Positions 37,716-51,059 are shown, counted from the stretch's first letter. The stretch: 64,000 nucleotides of DNA from Pohlia nutans (GCA_022496805.1 CM040085.1:40081811-40145810); one strand, 5' to 3'. A program made the numbers and translations. The notes: generated from the sequence alone by a model not told the origin.

Positions 37716-38260
37716 TTAACCCCTTAGAGTGCAAAGAGCCCCGTGGGATCATTTTTGATCGTTTTTCAGTTAACCGATGATTTTCACCTAATTCCTAATT
37801 TCAAATGAAAATGATCCCAACCAAGAAAGTGTGGGAGCTATCTTCTACTTTCTGAGTCCAATTTACCGTTATTAAAAATTGTTAAAATTGCGTTTTTTAC
37901 AGCCCTTTAAAGCTTAGAACCCTAAAATTCCAATATATATTGTAGAAAAAGTTTCTCAATTGAATTTTTTTTTATGTAAGCTTGAGAAGTATGCCACTTC
38001 ATCACTATTATTTACATTTTTCCTTTAAAATTCATACTATTTTATCCATTTTTGCAATTACTATGACTATTACAAGAAAAAAACTTTGAAAAATCTTATA
38101 AATTTCATTTCTATTTAAATAATTATGGGAAAAAATCAGTGTAAATTGGTTTAACAATAAATTGTATGAGAAAAATACCAAAAAAATATAATCTATTTTA
38201 AAATGTGAGAAATTGATGAAGTTTGACCAAGTAAATGTAGTGTGGACGCTTAAGGGTTAA
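37716..38260. mobile_element. TTAA element family E
   Basis: It starts TTAACCCCTTAGAGTGC and ends GGACGCTTAAGGGTTAA, 545 bp. The subterminal stretch GAGCCCCGTGGG resembles the 47.6 kb copy (AAGCCCCACGGG). Confidence 0.75.
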
Positions 38261-38544
38261 TCTTCCAATATTGATGAGAACCTTTGGTCCACACTCCACC
38301 AATGATTTCTTGTTGCTAATTGTAGCTGAATTGCTACATAAAACTTGGCCTGCCTAATTGATACAAAGGATTTTTGAAAGAAAAAAAATGAATAATAGTC
38401 AAATTTCCTACATGGAGTCAAGATGTGTAGCCTCTTTAAACCTAGGTATCACCCAGGTATTGCCTAAATAGCACCAATGTAGCTAATCGAATCATTTATG
38501 CATAAAGCTATCTTGCCAGAGAATTTTGTAGTATTTATTTCTTT

Positions 38545-39190
38545 AGAAAAGTGTATGACGGATGAGAAAACGTGGATGAAATTTGTAAATCATCCTGAAA
38601 ATGAACGGTTGGACAGTTAGTGATTAGATTTTTATGCTTGTGTTATGCACATTTTTATACAAGAAGTTTAACCAGCGACTAAAGATTGGATAAAAAAAAG
38701 TGGGAGTTGTACAGTACATATTCCACATCCATTGTTGACACTAGTGCACTAAATTTTGTTTGAAGCACAAGGCTTTACCCCCTCCATAGCTCACATTTAT
38801 GAAATGTAATTCACTTCCATAGATACTTAACCTGACATTTGATTATGGCTGAATTTCTATACTAAATTGTAAAAAGAATTCATAACTTTATTAATTTTAA
38901 TATCAAATCAACATGTTTATGAATGTGGGTTGTGTGGTTCATGGGGTTGGCAAAATTCAATTAAAAATCCATAATTTTCACATTGTAGGTCCAAAAACCA
39001 CAAGATAACTTTCATGCACCCTACTCGTCAAGAGCTTTCCGATGATGCGAAGAATGACATCAAAAACTCCAAAATTCATTTTTCATAATTTAATTCAATT
39101 TATACTGGCATTTTTTTAAATTCATAACTTTCATATTGTAGGTCCAAACGCGGCAAAACAAACTTCATGCATGGTTCATCCTCCTTTAGA
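38545..39190. repeat. Family B fragment and two family I repeats
   Basis: 38545-38630 matches one end of family B (GACGGATGAGAAAACGTGGA...). Family I copies lie at about 38940-39055 and 39100-39190, sharing ACATTGTAGGTCCAAAA or ATATTGTAGGTCCAAAC. TTAACCCCTAAATGCC at 39219 is an isolated TTAA-element end. No gene. Confidence 0.6.
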
Positions 39191-39414
39191 GTTGAAGAGG
39201 ATGGCAATCATAACATTTTTAACCCCTAAATGCCCATCCCCTTCTCAATGTAGTCAAACTACGATCTGAAGCTCAATCTCTCTTTTTGAACTTGAGAAAG
39301 ATAGATTTAAAATATTTTCCATAGATGAACCTATATGATTACTATAAATCTTAAATTTTTCATAATTTCCTCTTGGAATTTGAAGTTATTACTATTTTCT
39401 TAAACTTTATGTCT

Positions 39415-39987
39415 TTAACCCCTAAACGTCCTCACTCCTCTTCAAATTTGGAGAATTTCAAAGATGACTTATAAAATGTAACTAAAAGGGATATTTTACA
39501 CTTTATGTATGAATAAAAGTTGTACATTATAAATTTTAGATTCTATCCATACGGTTAGATCTGTGATTTTTGTCATCAATCTTTTTGTATGAAATTTGAA
39601 ATTTGAAACTCAAATTCTTTTGTGATTTGATTACAAATAAGACACTGACAGTCTGAAGATGAAACTTGTTGTGATTGGTTGAAATGTAATAATTAAGTGT
39701 AGTGATTTTTGGAGATTTTTGGTTGCTTAATTTTATAAGTTGACTTCTTTAAAAGCACTTTTACGTTGAAATCTTCAAAATTATGGGTGAATCACTACAA
39801 CATGAAATGAGGCATAAAAATTTCAGAAATCATCCCTTTCTAATCGGATCACACATGCATGAAGCTAACTTCCCATAAAAATATATAGTAAAAAATCCAC
39901 ACTACAAAGAGTCAATGATGGATGAGAAATCAGTGTTTGATTTTGTACATCGTCCACATCCTGGACGATTGGACGCTTAGGGGTTAA
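39415..39987. mobile_element. TTAA element family B, complete
   Basis: It starts TTAACCCCTAAACGTCC and ends TTGGACGCTTAGGGGTTAA, 573 bp, inverted relative to 3861-4466. The palindrome CGTCCA-CATCC-TGGACG is at 39951-39967. Another isolated right end (GGCGTTTAGGGGTTAA) is near 40316-40331. Confidence 0.88.
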
Positions 39988-40355
39988 ACATTCATGTTAA
40001 TTACAATAAGTATCCAAAATGGATGAAATTTGTACCTTGGGTGCGTTTTACAATTAAAATCACTTTAGTGTATTTAAAAGTCACATAAATTTTTTATTTT
40101 GAAAAAATTGACAGGAAAACTATGGTAAAGAGAAATAGGCTCTTCACTCTTTGAATTGGTAATTGCTACAAAAGATTCAATAATTTGAATTTTAATGAAT
40201 CATAAAGTGAAATAGAAATAAGACTCAATTCTCTTTACTTTTTTAGTTCAATTCAAATGAAATAAATATTTTTTTCAAAGTGAAAACTAAGTTTGACTAA
40301 AGAAGAGCCACTTTTGGCGTTTAGGGGTTAAGCAACATTTTAAAACCAAAAATGA

Positions 40356-40357
<2 letters not shown>

Positions 40358-40416
<59 letters not shown>
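40358..40416. repeat. (TA)n microsatellite
   Basis: About 29 TA units without interruption. Confidence 0.95.
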
Positions 40417-40421
<5 letters not shown>

Positions 40422-41477
40422 TTCTTTTTCATAGTATGAATTCAAATATATATGAAAAGCTTTTTATTCCACCATACATATAAGAGATTCATTCCAAAAC
40501 TAAATAAAAAGGGATAATATGGAAAAGGAGCATCATGTTTGTATAAGTGGGAGTACTATAAAGAATATTCTAAGTACTTATGTAACAATAAACGTTATTA
40601 GAGTACATTTCTTTGTAAAGTACGATTCTTTGGTTTTTGGATGTTTAATTTTTAATCAAGTTTTAATCAAGACATTGCATTATCAAGTGATAAATTACAA
40701 ATTATATTTATTGTTACAAATACATGGGAATGGTCTAATATGGGTACCCCGAAAAGTCCTTTGAACTCTGAAATCAGCCCATATGGCAACTTTGAATGAG
40801 TCCCTCTTTAAAACAAAATAAAAAATTAATCGACTGAATGTGGTTTTGATTTCCTACACTCATGCTATACACAAAAATAAATTCACGTAAAAATTGAAGA
40901 GGTTTAAAAGATTTAAAAAGAGAATTTTGTACAAAAATCAGAGTTTGTCCTAGTTGCTTAAATAAATCCAAAACATTTGTTTAAAATATCCAATGACGTC
41001 ATTTTGGTACAAATTTTTTATATGAAGTACATCTAGATATGTGTTATTTGAAATGATTAATTTGAACGATTAAAAATATTATTTGTTTTGTACTACAATG
41101 CCTCCAAAGCATATTTTTTGACAATTTTTCTCACAAAGCATAACAACATGAAAATTGTTTTATTCAATTGAAGATTTGGAGTTGAATTAAAGTGTTTCAT
41201 GTCATCTAGGTGTGGATAATTTTTTTAATTAAAAATAATTAATTTTATTTAGATGAAGTGGACACTGCAAAAAATTGTAAATTTAACATGCTCAATTGAG
41301 TTCATTTGTGTATTACCATGCTTGTGACATTGCACCTAGTACTTCAAAACCAAGAATATATTTGAGGATATACTATACTTAAATTTTTTTTAAACAAAAA
41401 AATCCACCCCAACATAATTCTATCACAACCAAAATCTCAAAAATATACATAAAATTTAATAAAACTTGTAAAAGTGC
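40417..41477. other. AT-rich spacer, no gene seen
   Basis: No exon, RNA gene or inverted repeat was recognised. Short open frames are low-complexity and unsupported. Confidence 0.5.
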
Positions 41478-41912
41478 TTAACCCCTAAAGGATGTTGGGG
41501 TATTTTTTTACGCTGGTAGAATCAACATGCAGGTGATGCTTAGGGGGTGCAGAAGTGTGAATTTGGAGGGGAGATTTTTGAGGAGGTGCATATCCATGTA
41601 CTGTGCATATGGTGATTTTCAAGAGCATTTCCATCCGTTGTGGGATCATAAAACAATTATGTATACCTCATATTTTGCCATACAATTCCCAATACACAAC
41701 TCAAAATACGTAGAAAACGCCCTTTGAGCAGCCATATCTTTTTTTCCACGTCACATATCATTAAATTAAAAAAATATATATATTTAGTTCCCATCCCAAG
41801 CTCCATTTTTTCATATTTGTAGTTTTTATCAATACCATAGTCTTCATGGTGAAATACCATCTGAACGAACACTTGCAACCCTTTTTGGCATGCAACCTCC
41901 TTTAAGGGTTAA
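41478..41912. mobile_element. TTAA-bounded element, singleton family
   Basis: It starts TTAACCCCTAAAGGATG and ends CCTCCTTTAAGGGTTAA, 435 bp. The TIR is about 14 bp. No internal similarity to the other families was noticed. Confidence 0.7.
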
Positions 41913-42252
41913 CTACCATAAAATAATGGTTTGTGATTGCATTCTCCACCATACCATACCTTGGAAATCACCCTAATGTATCTCTAATATCAAATCTTAC
42001 ATTGAACCTTACATTATTTATAAATTATGATACCCATCATAAATGATTTGGATGCTTTTTTACTAAACACTTATGCCATCATACACAAAGTAGCAAGTTC
42101 AATTTCATATCTTCTTATTTTCATTGAATGTTTAAGTGTAGAGACATTCACTAGCATGCAATAAAAAAGAACTTTCAACTTCAAACACTTGAATGCTAAA
42201 CAATGGCAAATAATTTAAATATGAATATATATTTTTACATAACTATTCTACA

Positions 42253-42835
42253 TTAATCCCTAACTGTCCAAGCAGGCGTTTTTGGCCTGATGTACAGATT
42301 TCATCCGTATTTTCTCATCCGTCATGCACTTTTTGTGGTGTGATTTTTTTACTGAATTTTTTATGGGAAGTTAACTTCATGTGTGTGTGATCCGATCGAA
42401 AAGGAAATAATTTTTGAAAAAATTATGCCTCATTTTGTGTTGTAGTGTTTCACCGAAAATCTTGAAGATTTTGGTCTAAAAGTGTTCATGAAAAAAAAAA
42501 ACTATTAAAATCAAGCATCCAAAAAATCTCCAAAAATCACTACACCTAAAGTACTACATTATAACCCATCACAACAAATTTCATCCACATATTGTCAATA
42601 TCTTATTCGTAATTGAATTACAAAGTAATTTTTTATTTTATGTTTCAAAATTTATAAAAAAAGATTAGTGATAGTAGTCATAGATCTAACTGTATAGATA
42701 GAATCTAAAATTAAAAATGTATAACTTTTATTCATACATCAAGTTCTAAATATTCATATTAATTGCATTTTATAATGCATCTTTGCAAAACTGCCTAAAC
42801 TGGACATACTGTAGGTGAGGACGTTTAGGGGTTAA
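42253..42835. mobile_element. TTAA element family B, complete
   Basis: It starts TTAATCCCTAACTGTCC and ends GGACGTTTAGGGGTTAA, 583 bp, in the same orientation as 3861-4466. Confidence 0.85.
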
Positions 42836-43992
42836 GGTAAACTCATGAAGTTAAGAAGAAGATTCTAAAGTTACATATTTTACTTTCTACATATATTTTT
42901 GTTCAATTTTTGCAATCCCAATGTCACCATTTTCTTCAACTTCTTTGCTAAAAATGCAAAGAAAATTTATAGCTTGAAATATAGTTTAGCAAAAAGCAAC
43001 AAACTTTCACTATCAGTAATTTCATAAGTTTTGTTAATGGAGGTAAGCACAGTAAAGTGTACCACAAAAGTGGGATGCTCGAATTAGAAAATGACCCATG
43101 CCTACAAAAACACCAAAAAGTGAAGTGATATAAGCTATGATAATTTATTTATTTATTTATTTAATTATTTTGCATATACTTACATTCTTAACATGCATAG
43201 GCATTGTAGGAATGTGGTTTTAACACAAGAACCATACAACCTTTAGAATTTTAGTGGCATCGAAGTGCATCATAGTAAATTGTAAATTTCATGTTTTTCC
43301 ACTAAAACAATAGCAAGTTGACATGATAATGGTCTGTTAGTATTCTTTGTCCTTTGTAATAATGAGGGGTAGTACTACGTGATGACTCCCCTCAAGTTTT
43401 TGTTACGCAATTTATAAAAAATTGGTTGAAAAGGTTTAAAACACCGGTTTTTCAAATTCACTTTTAGGTACTTAAAAAAAATGATTTTATGAATTTATTT
43501 TTTGAAGTTTTCATGAATTTAGCTTTTAAAGTACATCGCATAAATAAGCTAAGATTTTTGTTGGTTTGAATTTTGACATTTATACTAGAATTTCTACTTT
43601 AAAAGGTAAAATAATTTTGGATTCATTTTTAAGGATTTGAGTAGGTTAAACATCTTTTTTACGAGCTAAAAAAGTGAGTTTTAAAAGTCAAAAGGTACTA
43701 TAAACTATAAAAAAAAATCAACCAAGAAGGTAAAAATGAACTCACTTGAAATCACTATTTTATCACTTGAAAAGAACATTTTTGTGTTCACTTTATTGTG
43801 CTAGTCCTTTAATCACAATGGTAATTCATTTAGCTGTCAATTGCATATTTCTATATACCATAGTCTTTGGTCAACTTTGGCATTAATTTTATATCAAAGT
43901 TCTTTGTTACCTCACTAAACTTACAAACAATATACCATTACAAAGTGATTATTGATATCCAAACTCTAAGTAACTCAAAAACCTCTCATACT
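42836..43992. other. AT-rich spacer, no gene seen
   Basis: Nothing recognisable beyond short ATTT runs near 43145-43165. Confidence 0.5.
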
Positions 43993-44119
43993 GTAGGGTC
44001 CTCTCAAAAAATACCGCATAGTAGGTCCTCTCAAAAAATACCGCATAGTAGGGTCCTCTCAAAAAATACCGCATAGTAGGGTCCTCTCAAAAAATACCGC
44101 ATAGTAGGGTCCTCTCATA
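43993..44119 (+). repeat. 28-bp minisatellite, about 4.5 units
   Basis: The unit is GTAGGGTCCTCTCAAAAAAT followed by ACCGCATA; one unit lacks a G. Copies are otherwise identical, so it is probably recent and length-variable. The last partial unit runs into the repeat shared with 28.6 kb. Confidence 0.95.
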
Positions 44120-44210
44120 CCATAGTACCATAGCAGGGTCGCCACCCAAGAAAGGAATACTTAATATTTTTTGAAAAATAAGGTTCATTTCTAAAAAAAT
44201 GATTTTCTTG

Positions 44211-46289
44211 ATTTCTACAATACTATTGCTTGAAGAAGTGGCATAGAGATGTGAAAGGAAGATGAAGTCCCAGTAAGATTATCCACCTTATTTGTGTTAC
44301 GATGTACCAACAGTCCAACATTGTGTTGTACATATCAAAATTTTAAATGTAAGACACTATAGTAATACATAGTGATCACAAAGTGAGATTAATAGCTACA
44401 TGGCACAAAATAGGGTGGTCAAACTCTGAAAATAAAATTTCAATTTGGAGCTCTGCAACTATCAAAATACCTATGAACAAAACGTGAAAATACTATAAAT
44501 ATTTGAAAATACAGTAAATACTCACAATTACAACACATGTACTATGTGGTATTTTTTGTATTTGGAAGTTAGTTATTATTTATTTATTTTTGGATTGTGT
44601 TCTCTTGTTCATGTTCCATTAGTGTGTGTATTCCGATCTTGATCAATGTACCAGCTCCTTTCATATTTTAACGTATAATTTTTTTGTCCTAAACCGTATA
44701 TGTATAAGTCACTATCACTTGTAAAACTCACAATAATTATGTGTGAGTTTGTTCTTGACATGAAAGATTGCAACGGAGAGGTGTTGACATAGGTCATTGC
44801 TGAACCTCTTTATTTTTATTTTTGAAAATTTAACCCAAATTCAATTTAAATTTGAAATCACACACCCTCCAAAATCTCATTTTTGAGTGTGCATTATATG
44901 GTTCAAAAACATACTATAATCTTCCAATCAACAATCCGATCTTACTAAGGTTTAACATTTATACGGTTTGATACTATTAATAGTAGTAATAATTTGAACA
45001 AAGAGAGTTTTAAGAAAAAAAATCACCAAAAAGTTTTGGTTTCTCCAAAACCACCATGGGCACTAAAGGGTTAAAGATAAGGGGCTATGTAACTAGGGCA
45101 GGGAAGGCCAAATGAGGCACTTGTGAGGCCAGTTGGTGCCGGCATGAGATGTTTGCGACAATGGTCGAAGACTGGCCTCAATGGTTCCTTGCTGGCCCGG
45201 TTGACTCTTTCATTTTGGTGTAGTGGTGGACACCTTGTGGCCGGCCGCCCGACACCTGGCCCCCCCGACTCTAAATCCCCCCCTCGACATTAATACAAGA
45301 GAACAAAAACTGCCCCCTATTTTGTGAATGTAGGGGCCCACCTTCAAAAATAACCCCCTCTTCCAAGGGTTTAAAATCCCCGAGGGGTCCCTTTAGACTA
45401 ATTTGGGGCTGTAGGCTCCAAATTTGCAAAAACAGTTGCCAAAAAAGACTAGGGTGCCCAAAATGGAAATTTCAGAAAATGGGACCCATGGATGAATAGT
45501 GCTTGCATTAACATCATGCCAGCAGATCGTCTGTTTTCTAGTTTTTTTTTTTTTTTTTCCAAATCGAACGAATTCAATTGCAAGAGGAAAAATACAAAGC
45601 TACTACGACAGAGACCGTCACGGGGCAAAAGAGGACCAAAGCTAACTAGTAAAACTGTAAGGGTTGTAGGCAACCCAAGTAATATGGCCCCTCCCCCCAT
45701 CTCACACAAAGAAGCTGAGTGGTAAACTGGGGGAACTTCCTAATTTTATCACAAGAGCGATTCTATGCGCAATGGGCGTAGTAGCTGAGACCTTTTCCAA
45801 GTTGATTTGATTGAAGACTGTCATTTCTAGCAATTCAGAGATTGTTTGTTTCAGTTTGCCATGAATTGTTGATCGTCTATTTCTGCCCTGTCAGTGTGGC
45901 CTAGCCTTTAGATCAAAGGTTGGTCCTAAGTCGATGGTATTGTGTGGCCAGACAACAAGCTATACCAAAAGATTTGGTTGGGGCTCCTTGACTACGGTCG
46001 AGTGGCATAGCAACAGGTTCAGAAATGCTCCAGGAAGCAACCAGCCTCTGCGGCCCGGCTGTGGGACACTTTCTCTAGACCGTGGTGTAGCAATAGATTT
46101 TAGCTGAGATTCTTCCCCTTGAGACAAGGTCAAATGGGTACTTGTAGGACCCTTTGACACATATCGTCCTCTGTTTCGGGTCTTTTACCAATACAACCTC
46201 ATTGATAGCTAGATTTGAGTCCTATGAGTCTTTGTCTAGTCTGGTCTTGCGTCGGATTTTTGCCATGGCTGGTTTTTGGTTGGTCTTTA
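44211..46289. other. Spacer, becoming GC-richer after 45.1 kb, no gene seen
   Basis: 45060-45440 has C-runs and GGCC-rich stretches but no long open frame with a recognisable domain. The rest is unremarkable. Confidence 0.45.
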
Positions 46290-46698
46290 GAGCAAGCCCA
46301 ACAATTTTTGATGAATTCAAGGGTACAATGCCATTTTTGATTCGGGGAACATGAGCATAGGAGGAGGGGTTTGTATGCCTGCCCCAACAACACCCAATAT
46401 TTTGTTGCAGCCAACACCTTAATACCTGCTGTCAAAGTATTGTAAACCGCGACCCGTCATGTTGTCAATCAACTACTGGACGTTGGCTCCCCCACAACTC
46501 TTAATTCAGTTTAGTGCAAGAAAACTATAAAAAAAAAACAAGCACCTGCTAAGACAGTAGTATTTGCGTGGAGAAATCAAATTTAATGGTGTTGAACGTC
46601 ATCTTGGGGTTGGTGTAACTGCTGTTGTAGCGAACAAAGGAGCAACTACCCATCATCTTGACGTTGGGTCAACGAATTTACAGTTGCTGGGCTTGCTC
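46290..46698. mobile_element. PIF/Harbinger-like MITE
   Basis: TIRs are GAGCAAGCCCAACAA on the left and its near-inverse TTGCTGGGCTTGCTC on the right. TTA precedes and TAA follows, so the target duplication is imperfect. It is 409 bp and non-coding. Confidence 0.65.
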
Positions 46699-46838
46699 TA
46701 AGTATATTGCTGTGATTTTTTGCACTGGTAGTATTTTCTTAGCAAGATAGAAGCTTGCTCCCACTCTCACTAGCCTGCCGTCCCTCATTTGGGATGTGGA
46801 TTCCGGATTGATTGTCCTTTTCCTTCTCTTTGCACTTA

Positions 46839-47318
46839 GAGCATCCGCACCCCTGCTCGCCATCCACGGCCGCACTGACTTCTGGCGCGCCCGGGCAGGA
46901 AGAACCCCCCCACCGCAACTCGCCCAACGTCTCGTTGAAGAGCGGGCTCGCCAAAATCCTCCCCGGCCTCGCCATTTTGCAGAGTCGCTGAGTTTTCTCA
47001 GCGCGCCCAGAAACCGAAAATGCTTTTCGGAGATTTTGTTCTGAGCTTTTTTTAGAGCTGCTCCAATTGCAGGCTCCCCGTTCACCTGGCCACCTCCCCA
47101 GCCAACTCAGCGCATGCACCCCTTCCGTGCTTGCGTGGCCGTGTGAAACCAATCAACATGAGCACGGACCGCATAAGCCGGCCCAGAAATTCGGGAGATC
47201 ACTGCAGATTTCATGCGCAAGGGTGGGGGTCCAGTTTTTTGGCGAGTCCCTGAACATTTTTGGAGCCCTCGACTGCCCTTTGGCGAGTGGTGGATGGCGA
47301 GCAGGGGTGCGGATGCTC
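46839..47318. mobile_element. PIF/Harbinger MITE with perfect 29-bp TIRs
   Basis: The TIR begins GAGCATCCGCACCCCTGCTC and is identical for 29 bases at both ends. It is flanked by TTA duplications (46836-46838 and 47319-47321), the PIF/Harbinger hallmark. The GC-rich interior is non-coding. It appears young. Confidence 0.92.
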
Positions 47319-47621
47319 TTAATACACTTAATGAATTGGCTCCACTCTTTCAAGGAAAAAACAGGCTGGTCCTAAGTTAGGTAGTTTCCACCATTCCAAT
47401 GAACATCACAGTTTCTTTAGGGATCTGAAACTCATTATTCAAGTATACTTTATCAACTACTGTATACATTCCTCTTCAGATGATTGAATTTAGATTTTCT
47501 TGCAAATTGAAGATCATGTAGCTATGAAATAACGTTTTCAAAAATAGAGAGTTTCTTTTACTCATGAGGTACCATTCTAAAAACATTTTTTTTTTTTTTT
47601 TGTTGAAGACCTTCATAACCC

Positions 47622-48008
47622 TTAACCCTTAAACGTCAAAGCAAGCCCCACGGGCTTGTTATAAAGGAAAAATTGAGGAAAAAAGTAGTTTTTCTCAACC
47701 AAATCAAGAGAGAATTGGTGCATTGGAAAGCTACTGAAAAAGTGATTTAGATTCTTGATTTGCGCCTCATTTGGGAGCTTGTGGAATCATCCACAAGCAA
47801 TCAAAGTAGTCGGAGTGAACATGAGTTGAAGTTAGGCAGTACAGGTCGTTTTTGAAAAAGTGCCGCAGTGCAACAGTGCCGCAGCAGTGGCTGGCCAGCA
47901 AAGCCGTTTTCTGTTTTTTTCCTTTTTTTTTTTTTTTTTTTTCCTCCAAAAATATTTAGATACCTTCCGGGCTGCCCCGTCCAGGCCCTCTTGACGTTTA
48001 AGGGTTAA
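47622..48008. mobile_element. TTAA element family E, shorter copy
   Basis: It starts TTAACCCTTAAACGTC and ends TTGACGTTTAAGGGTTAA, a near-perfect TIR of about 17 bp. It contains a T-run at 47923-47942. Confidence 0.8.
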
Positions 48009-48240
48009 CAGCTTAACGATCCAAATTTTGGATGATGTACAACATCCTTGCCATTTTCCTCATGGATGAAAGGATTTTTGCAGTGTGGATTGTTTTACAT
48101 TAATTTTTTATATAGATATGATTACATACAAGTGAAATCATATTAGAAAAAATATATCAAAATTGAATTTACTAGGCCTTCCATTCCATGTAAGATTCCA
48201 TTTTGACAAAAAAAAAAATCCAAAGTTTTGAGCTATAAAA
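48005..48240. mobile_element. Truncated family B element
   Basis: It shares its TTAA with the previous element. It continues with family B sequence (TTTGGATGATGTACAA, TTTTTGCAGTGTGGATT) and loses similarity near 48240. Confidence 0.6.
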
Positions 48241-48246
48241 TGCGCA

Positions 48247-49179
48247 TTGACCCCTAAAGGACTATGATCATTCTTAAAATTTTATCACTTTCTCATGATG
48301 TTTTTAAGAAGATAGTTGTATCTCTTGGTTGGTGTTTGTGTAGAAAAATTCACTGTTGAAGGTCAAAGAGGACTTAGTCATGAGACTATATATCAATTTT
48401 CAGAACAATCTACCGTATATATTACATGATTATAAGGTTTGATCATGAGTTGTTATCTAAAACATTTGAGCAAAATCAACAAGTCATTCATTGCAAACAT
48501 TCTCATAAATTCTAGAACCATGATTAGCGTTTGAAATTTCAAGAGCATACAAAGATGTATTGTTTCTAGGTGCTCACAAAAAATGAAGTTCTAAAACTAA
48601 ATACAATAACAATGATTGATTCACAAAGATTTATGTTTGGGTGAAATGACTTGTTGGTGACTTGTTGAGCCGGTGTTTGTGATCGTTATTAATTGTTACA
48701 TTGCATAAAATGTGTAAAGATTTCAAATTAAGTTTTAAAATATTCCAAAATATTTCAAAATATTATAAAATATGTAAAAAGAATCCAAATATTTTGAAAA
48801 TATTCCTTTTAAAATATATTTATATATTCTATAATTATTATATAGTGTTAATGATGCAATAATGGCACATGTTTTACATATTGTACATTTTTTTATTTTT
48901 TATTTTTTTGACAAATGTGACGCCCTAGTGTGAAAATGCCCTTCAGATCATCAACCTCCCTAACTACCATGTCCCAAGTTCATATGTGTTGCCGTTTTAG
49001 TATTTTCTCGTTGGATCGATCAACGTAATTGCAAATATTGTAGGATTTTGATGTACTTGTAACGGACATTTACAATTCTTTAGTTAATATTGAGAAAAAA
49101 TTATGGAATCCAAATAATTTATCAAAGTAATAAAATTATTCTTGGACATAATGCGTCCACCTGGTCCTTTAGGGGTTAA
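48247..49179. mobile_element. TTAA-type element, about 0.9 kb, containing repeat J
   Basis: The ends are TTGACCCCTAAAGGACT and GGTCCTTTAGGGGTTAA, giving a TIR of about 15 bp with one TTAA base changed. Bases 48700-48945 match 56110-56327, next to the captured ftsZ piece. Confidence 0.6.
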
Positions 49180-49577
49180 ATCCATTCTTTGTGGCCGACG
49201 TATAAAAGTTATAAATGATGAGTATTTCATGACTCACAACAATACGGTTGGATTAAGTAATTTAATGTCAATATGGATGATGGCTTGATATGGGTACCCC
49301 CTCCAAAAATAGTGTGATTTTCGAGAAATGTATTTTTGGAAAGAAAACGACATTGGAAAATTACAAAAAATAGAGGGTGTTATAGGCACTATGGCTGCAA
49401 CTATAACACATATAAAATGAGTTAGACATAAGTCATTCTATGTGAGAAGCGTAAAAGTAGTACCCATATCAAGATTATTAGGCCATTTTAATTATATGAA
49501 ATATACAAAATACTCATTATTTTATAAATTTTGGAATGATTGGCCAAAAGTGCAAAATATACAACACCGAATCATCT

Positions 49578-50131
49578 TTAACCCTTTACCGTCCCGATTC
49601 AACAGTGTTTTAAAGATTCGTTATAAAATGTTTGATGAAAAACAAAAACAAAGTTGATGTACAAAGCAAAGTTTTAAATGTCAATGTGAAGATCACATCT
49701 CTGCGGACTACAATTGGATTCATCATATTTTTTATTAATAATTATTTAATTAATTTTGCAAGGTTTTCTCTTGAAATTCAATTAAAATCTCAAATTAACA
49801 CAATTTTAAAAAAAAAATATTGTAATGAAATTGGAATAACATGCACTACATGATGGTATGGTTTCCGTTATTTGATTCTATTTATTTTGGAAAATCATGT
49901 TTAAGGTCTCATTCTTGGAACTAGGAATGAAACTTGACATAAACCAATTGTGTTGTTTTTCAAAAATCACAATATCTTATTTTGAAGATTCATACCGCAA
50001 AAATGATAGTCAACTAGCGCAAGAACCAAGAGAAATTTGGATGAATGAAAAACTATACAAGATGTAGTCAAGAGAAAGATTGTAATCTGTTCGTTGTTCA
50101 TTACATGGACATAGGCGCGTCAAAGGGTTAA
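49578..50131 (+). mobile_element. TTAA element family A, complete
   Basis: It starts TTAACCCTTTACCGTCCC and ends GGCGCGTCAAAGGGTTAA, 554 bp, collinear with 28900-29446. The subterminal palindrome is degraded here. Confidence 0.88.
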
Positions 50132-50491
50132 ATTTGCATAATGTGCAATATTTCAACCTATAATATTATCCAAATATAATGAAAAATTGTTTTAAATGGA
50201 TGAAAATTTGTCCAAATGGATGAATGACACCCACCCACAGTATATGGTGAACAAGGTATATTTCAGTGTATTGAAGAAGGAATCGGGGGTGTATTGGAGT
50301 CTGAACCCGGTGGTAATTTGAGAATGATCTCTACCGAGTACTACAGACTGAGATTTTTAGATTCTCTTCAAGAAGCGCATTTGCAAGCATTTTGTGGCGG
50401 GATACAATTCAGAAGATGAAAAACCCACGCTTCCATCTAATATGTCATACATGAATACTGACCTTTTTCATGTGTCACATTCTAAGCCTAA

Positions 50492-50903
50492 GGTTGAGGT
50501 ACCTAAAACCACCAACTTAAGCAATCTGACTTATATTTAGCAATTCAAAAATTCACCCAAAAATATTCTAGTCTTCAAAATAGGATTTCATGATGAATGC
50601 AAAAATTTGCATCATGAAATTTGCAATTCTCAAATTTATAGAAAATCTCAAAGTGCAAAGTAATGTATGACCCATTTCTAACTCTGAATCTCCTATGAGC
50701 AACAATGCTGATCCTAAATTTTGCTCACCATCAAACCCAAAACCGTATTCTATGATTGTCAGATTTCACCCACTAGCAAGGTGACTAGTAAGCAAATTAG
50801 TCCTCCAAATCTGGACTGACAATACGCTTTTAGATCTCCTCCTGGTTGGTGGGGTGTGGTGGTTTTGGGGGCTGTGGTGGTTTTAGGTACCTGTACCTGT
50901 ACC
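50492..50903. mobile_element. MITE family D, second copy
   Basis: The ends (GGTTGAGGTACCTAAAACCA left; inverse of GGTACAGGTACAGGTACCTA right) match the 5886-6281 copy inside the CCTAAAACCACC core. The flanks are CTAA and TTAG, each one base from TTAA. Confidence 0.75.
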
Positions 50904-51051
50904 TTAGTTGTGATAGGCGCTGGATTCCGGCTTGGTCATAACGTGTGACGCTGAAACTCTAGAAATATATATTATTTCATATACAGTATATAACGGGTAA
51001 TATATATTATTCATGCAGACCCGCCGAAGCCGGTGGAAAAGATATAGGAAA

Positions 51052-51059
51052 TATAAATA
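51052..51059 (+). promoter_or_regulatory. Candidate TATA box
   Basis: TATAAATA sits upstream of a stretch with leader-like composition (CT-rich, then GATCGATC-type runs). It suggests plus-strand transcription starting near 51085. Confidence 0.4.

Noticed and set aside
39983..40331. A further complete TTAA element
   Set aside because: The right end GGCGTTTAGGGGTTAA is good, but the supposed left end lacks the CCC terminus, so only a solo end is supported.
43993..44119. Direct repeats suggestive of a CRISPR array
   Set aside because: The units are strictly tandem with no spacers, in a plant nuclear genome; it is a minisatellite.
46678..47152. Two minus-strand frames of about 136 codons
   Set aside because: They overlap each other and lie across the Harbinger MITE and its TIR; no conserved domain.
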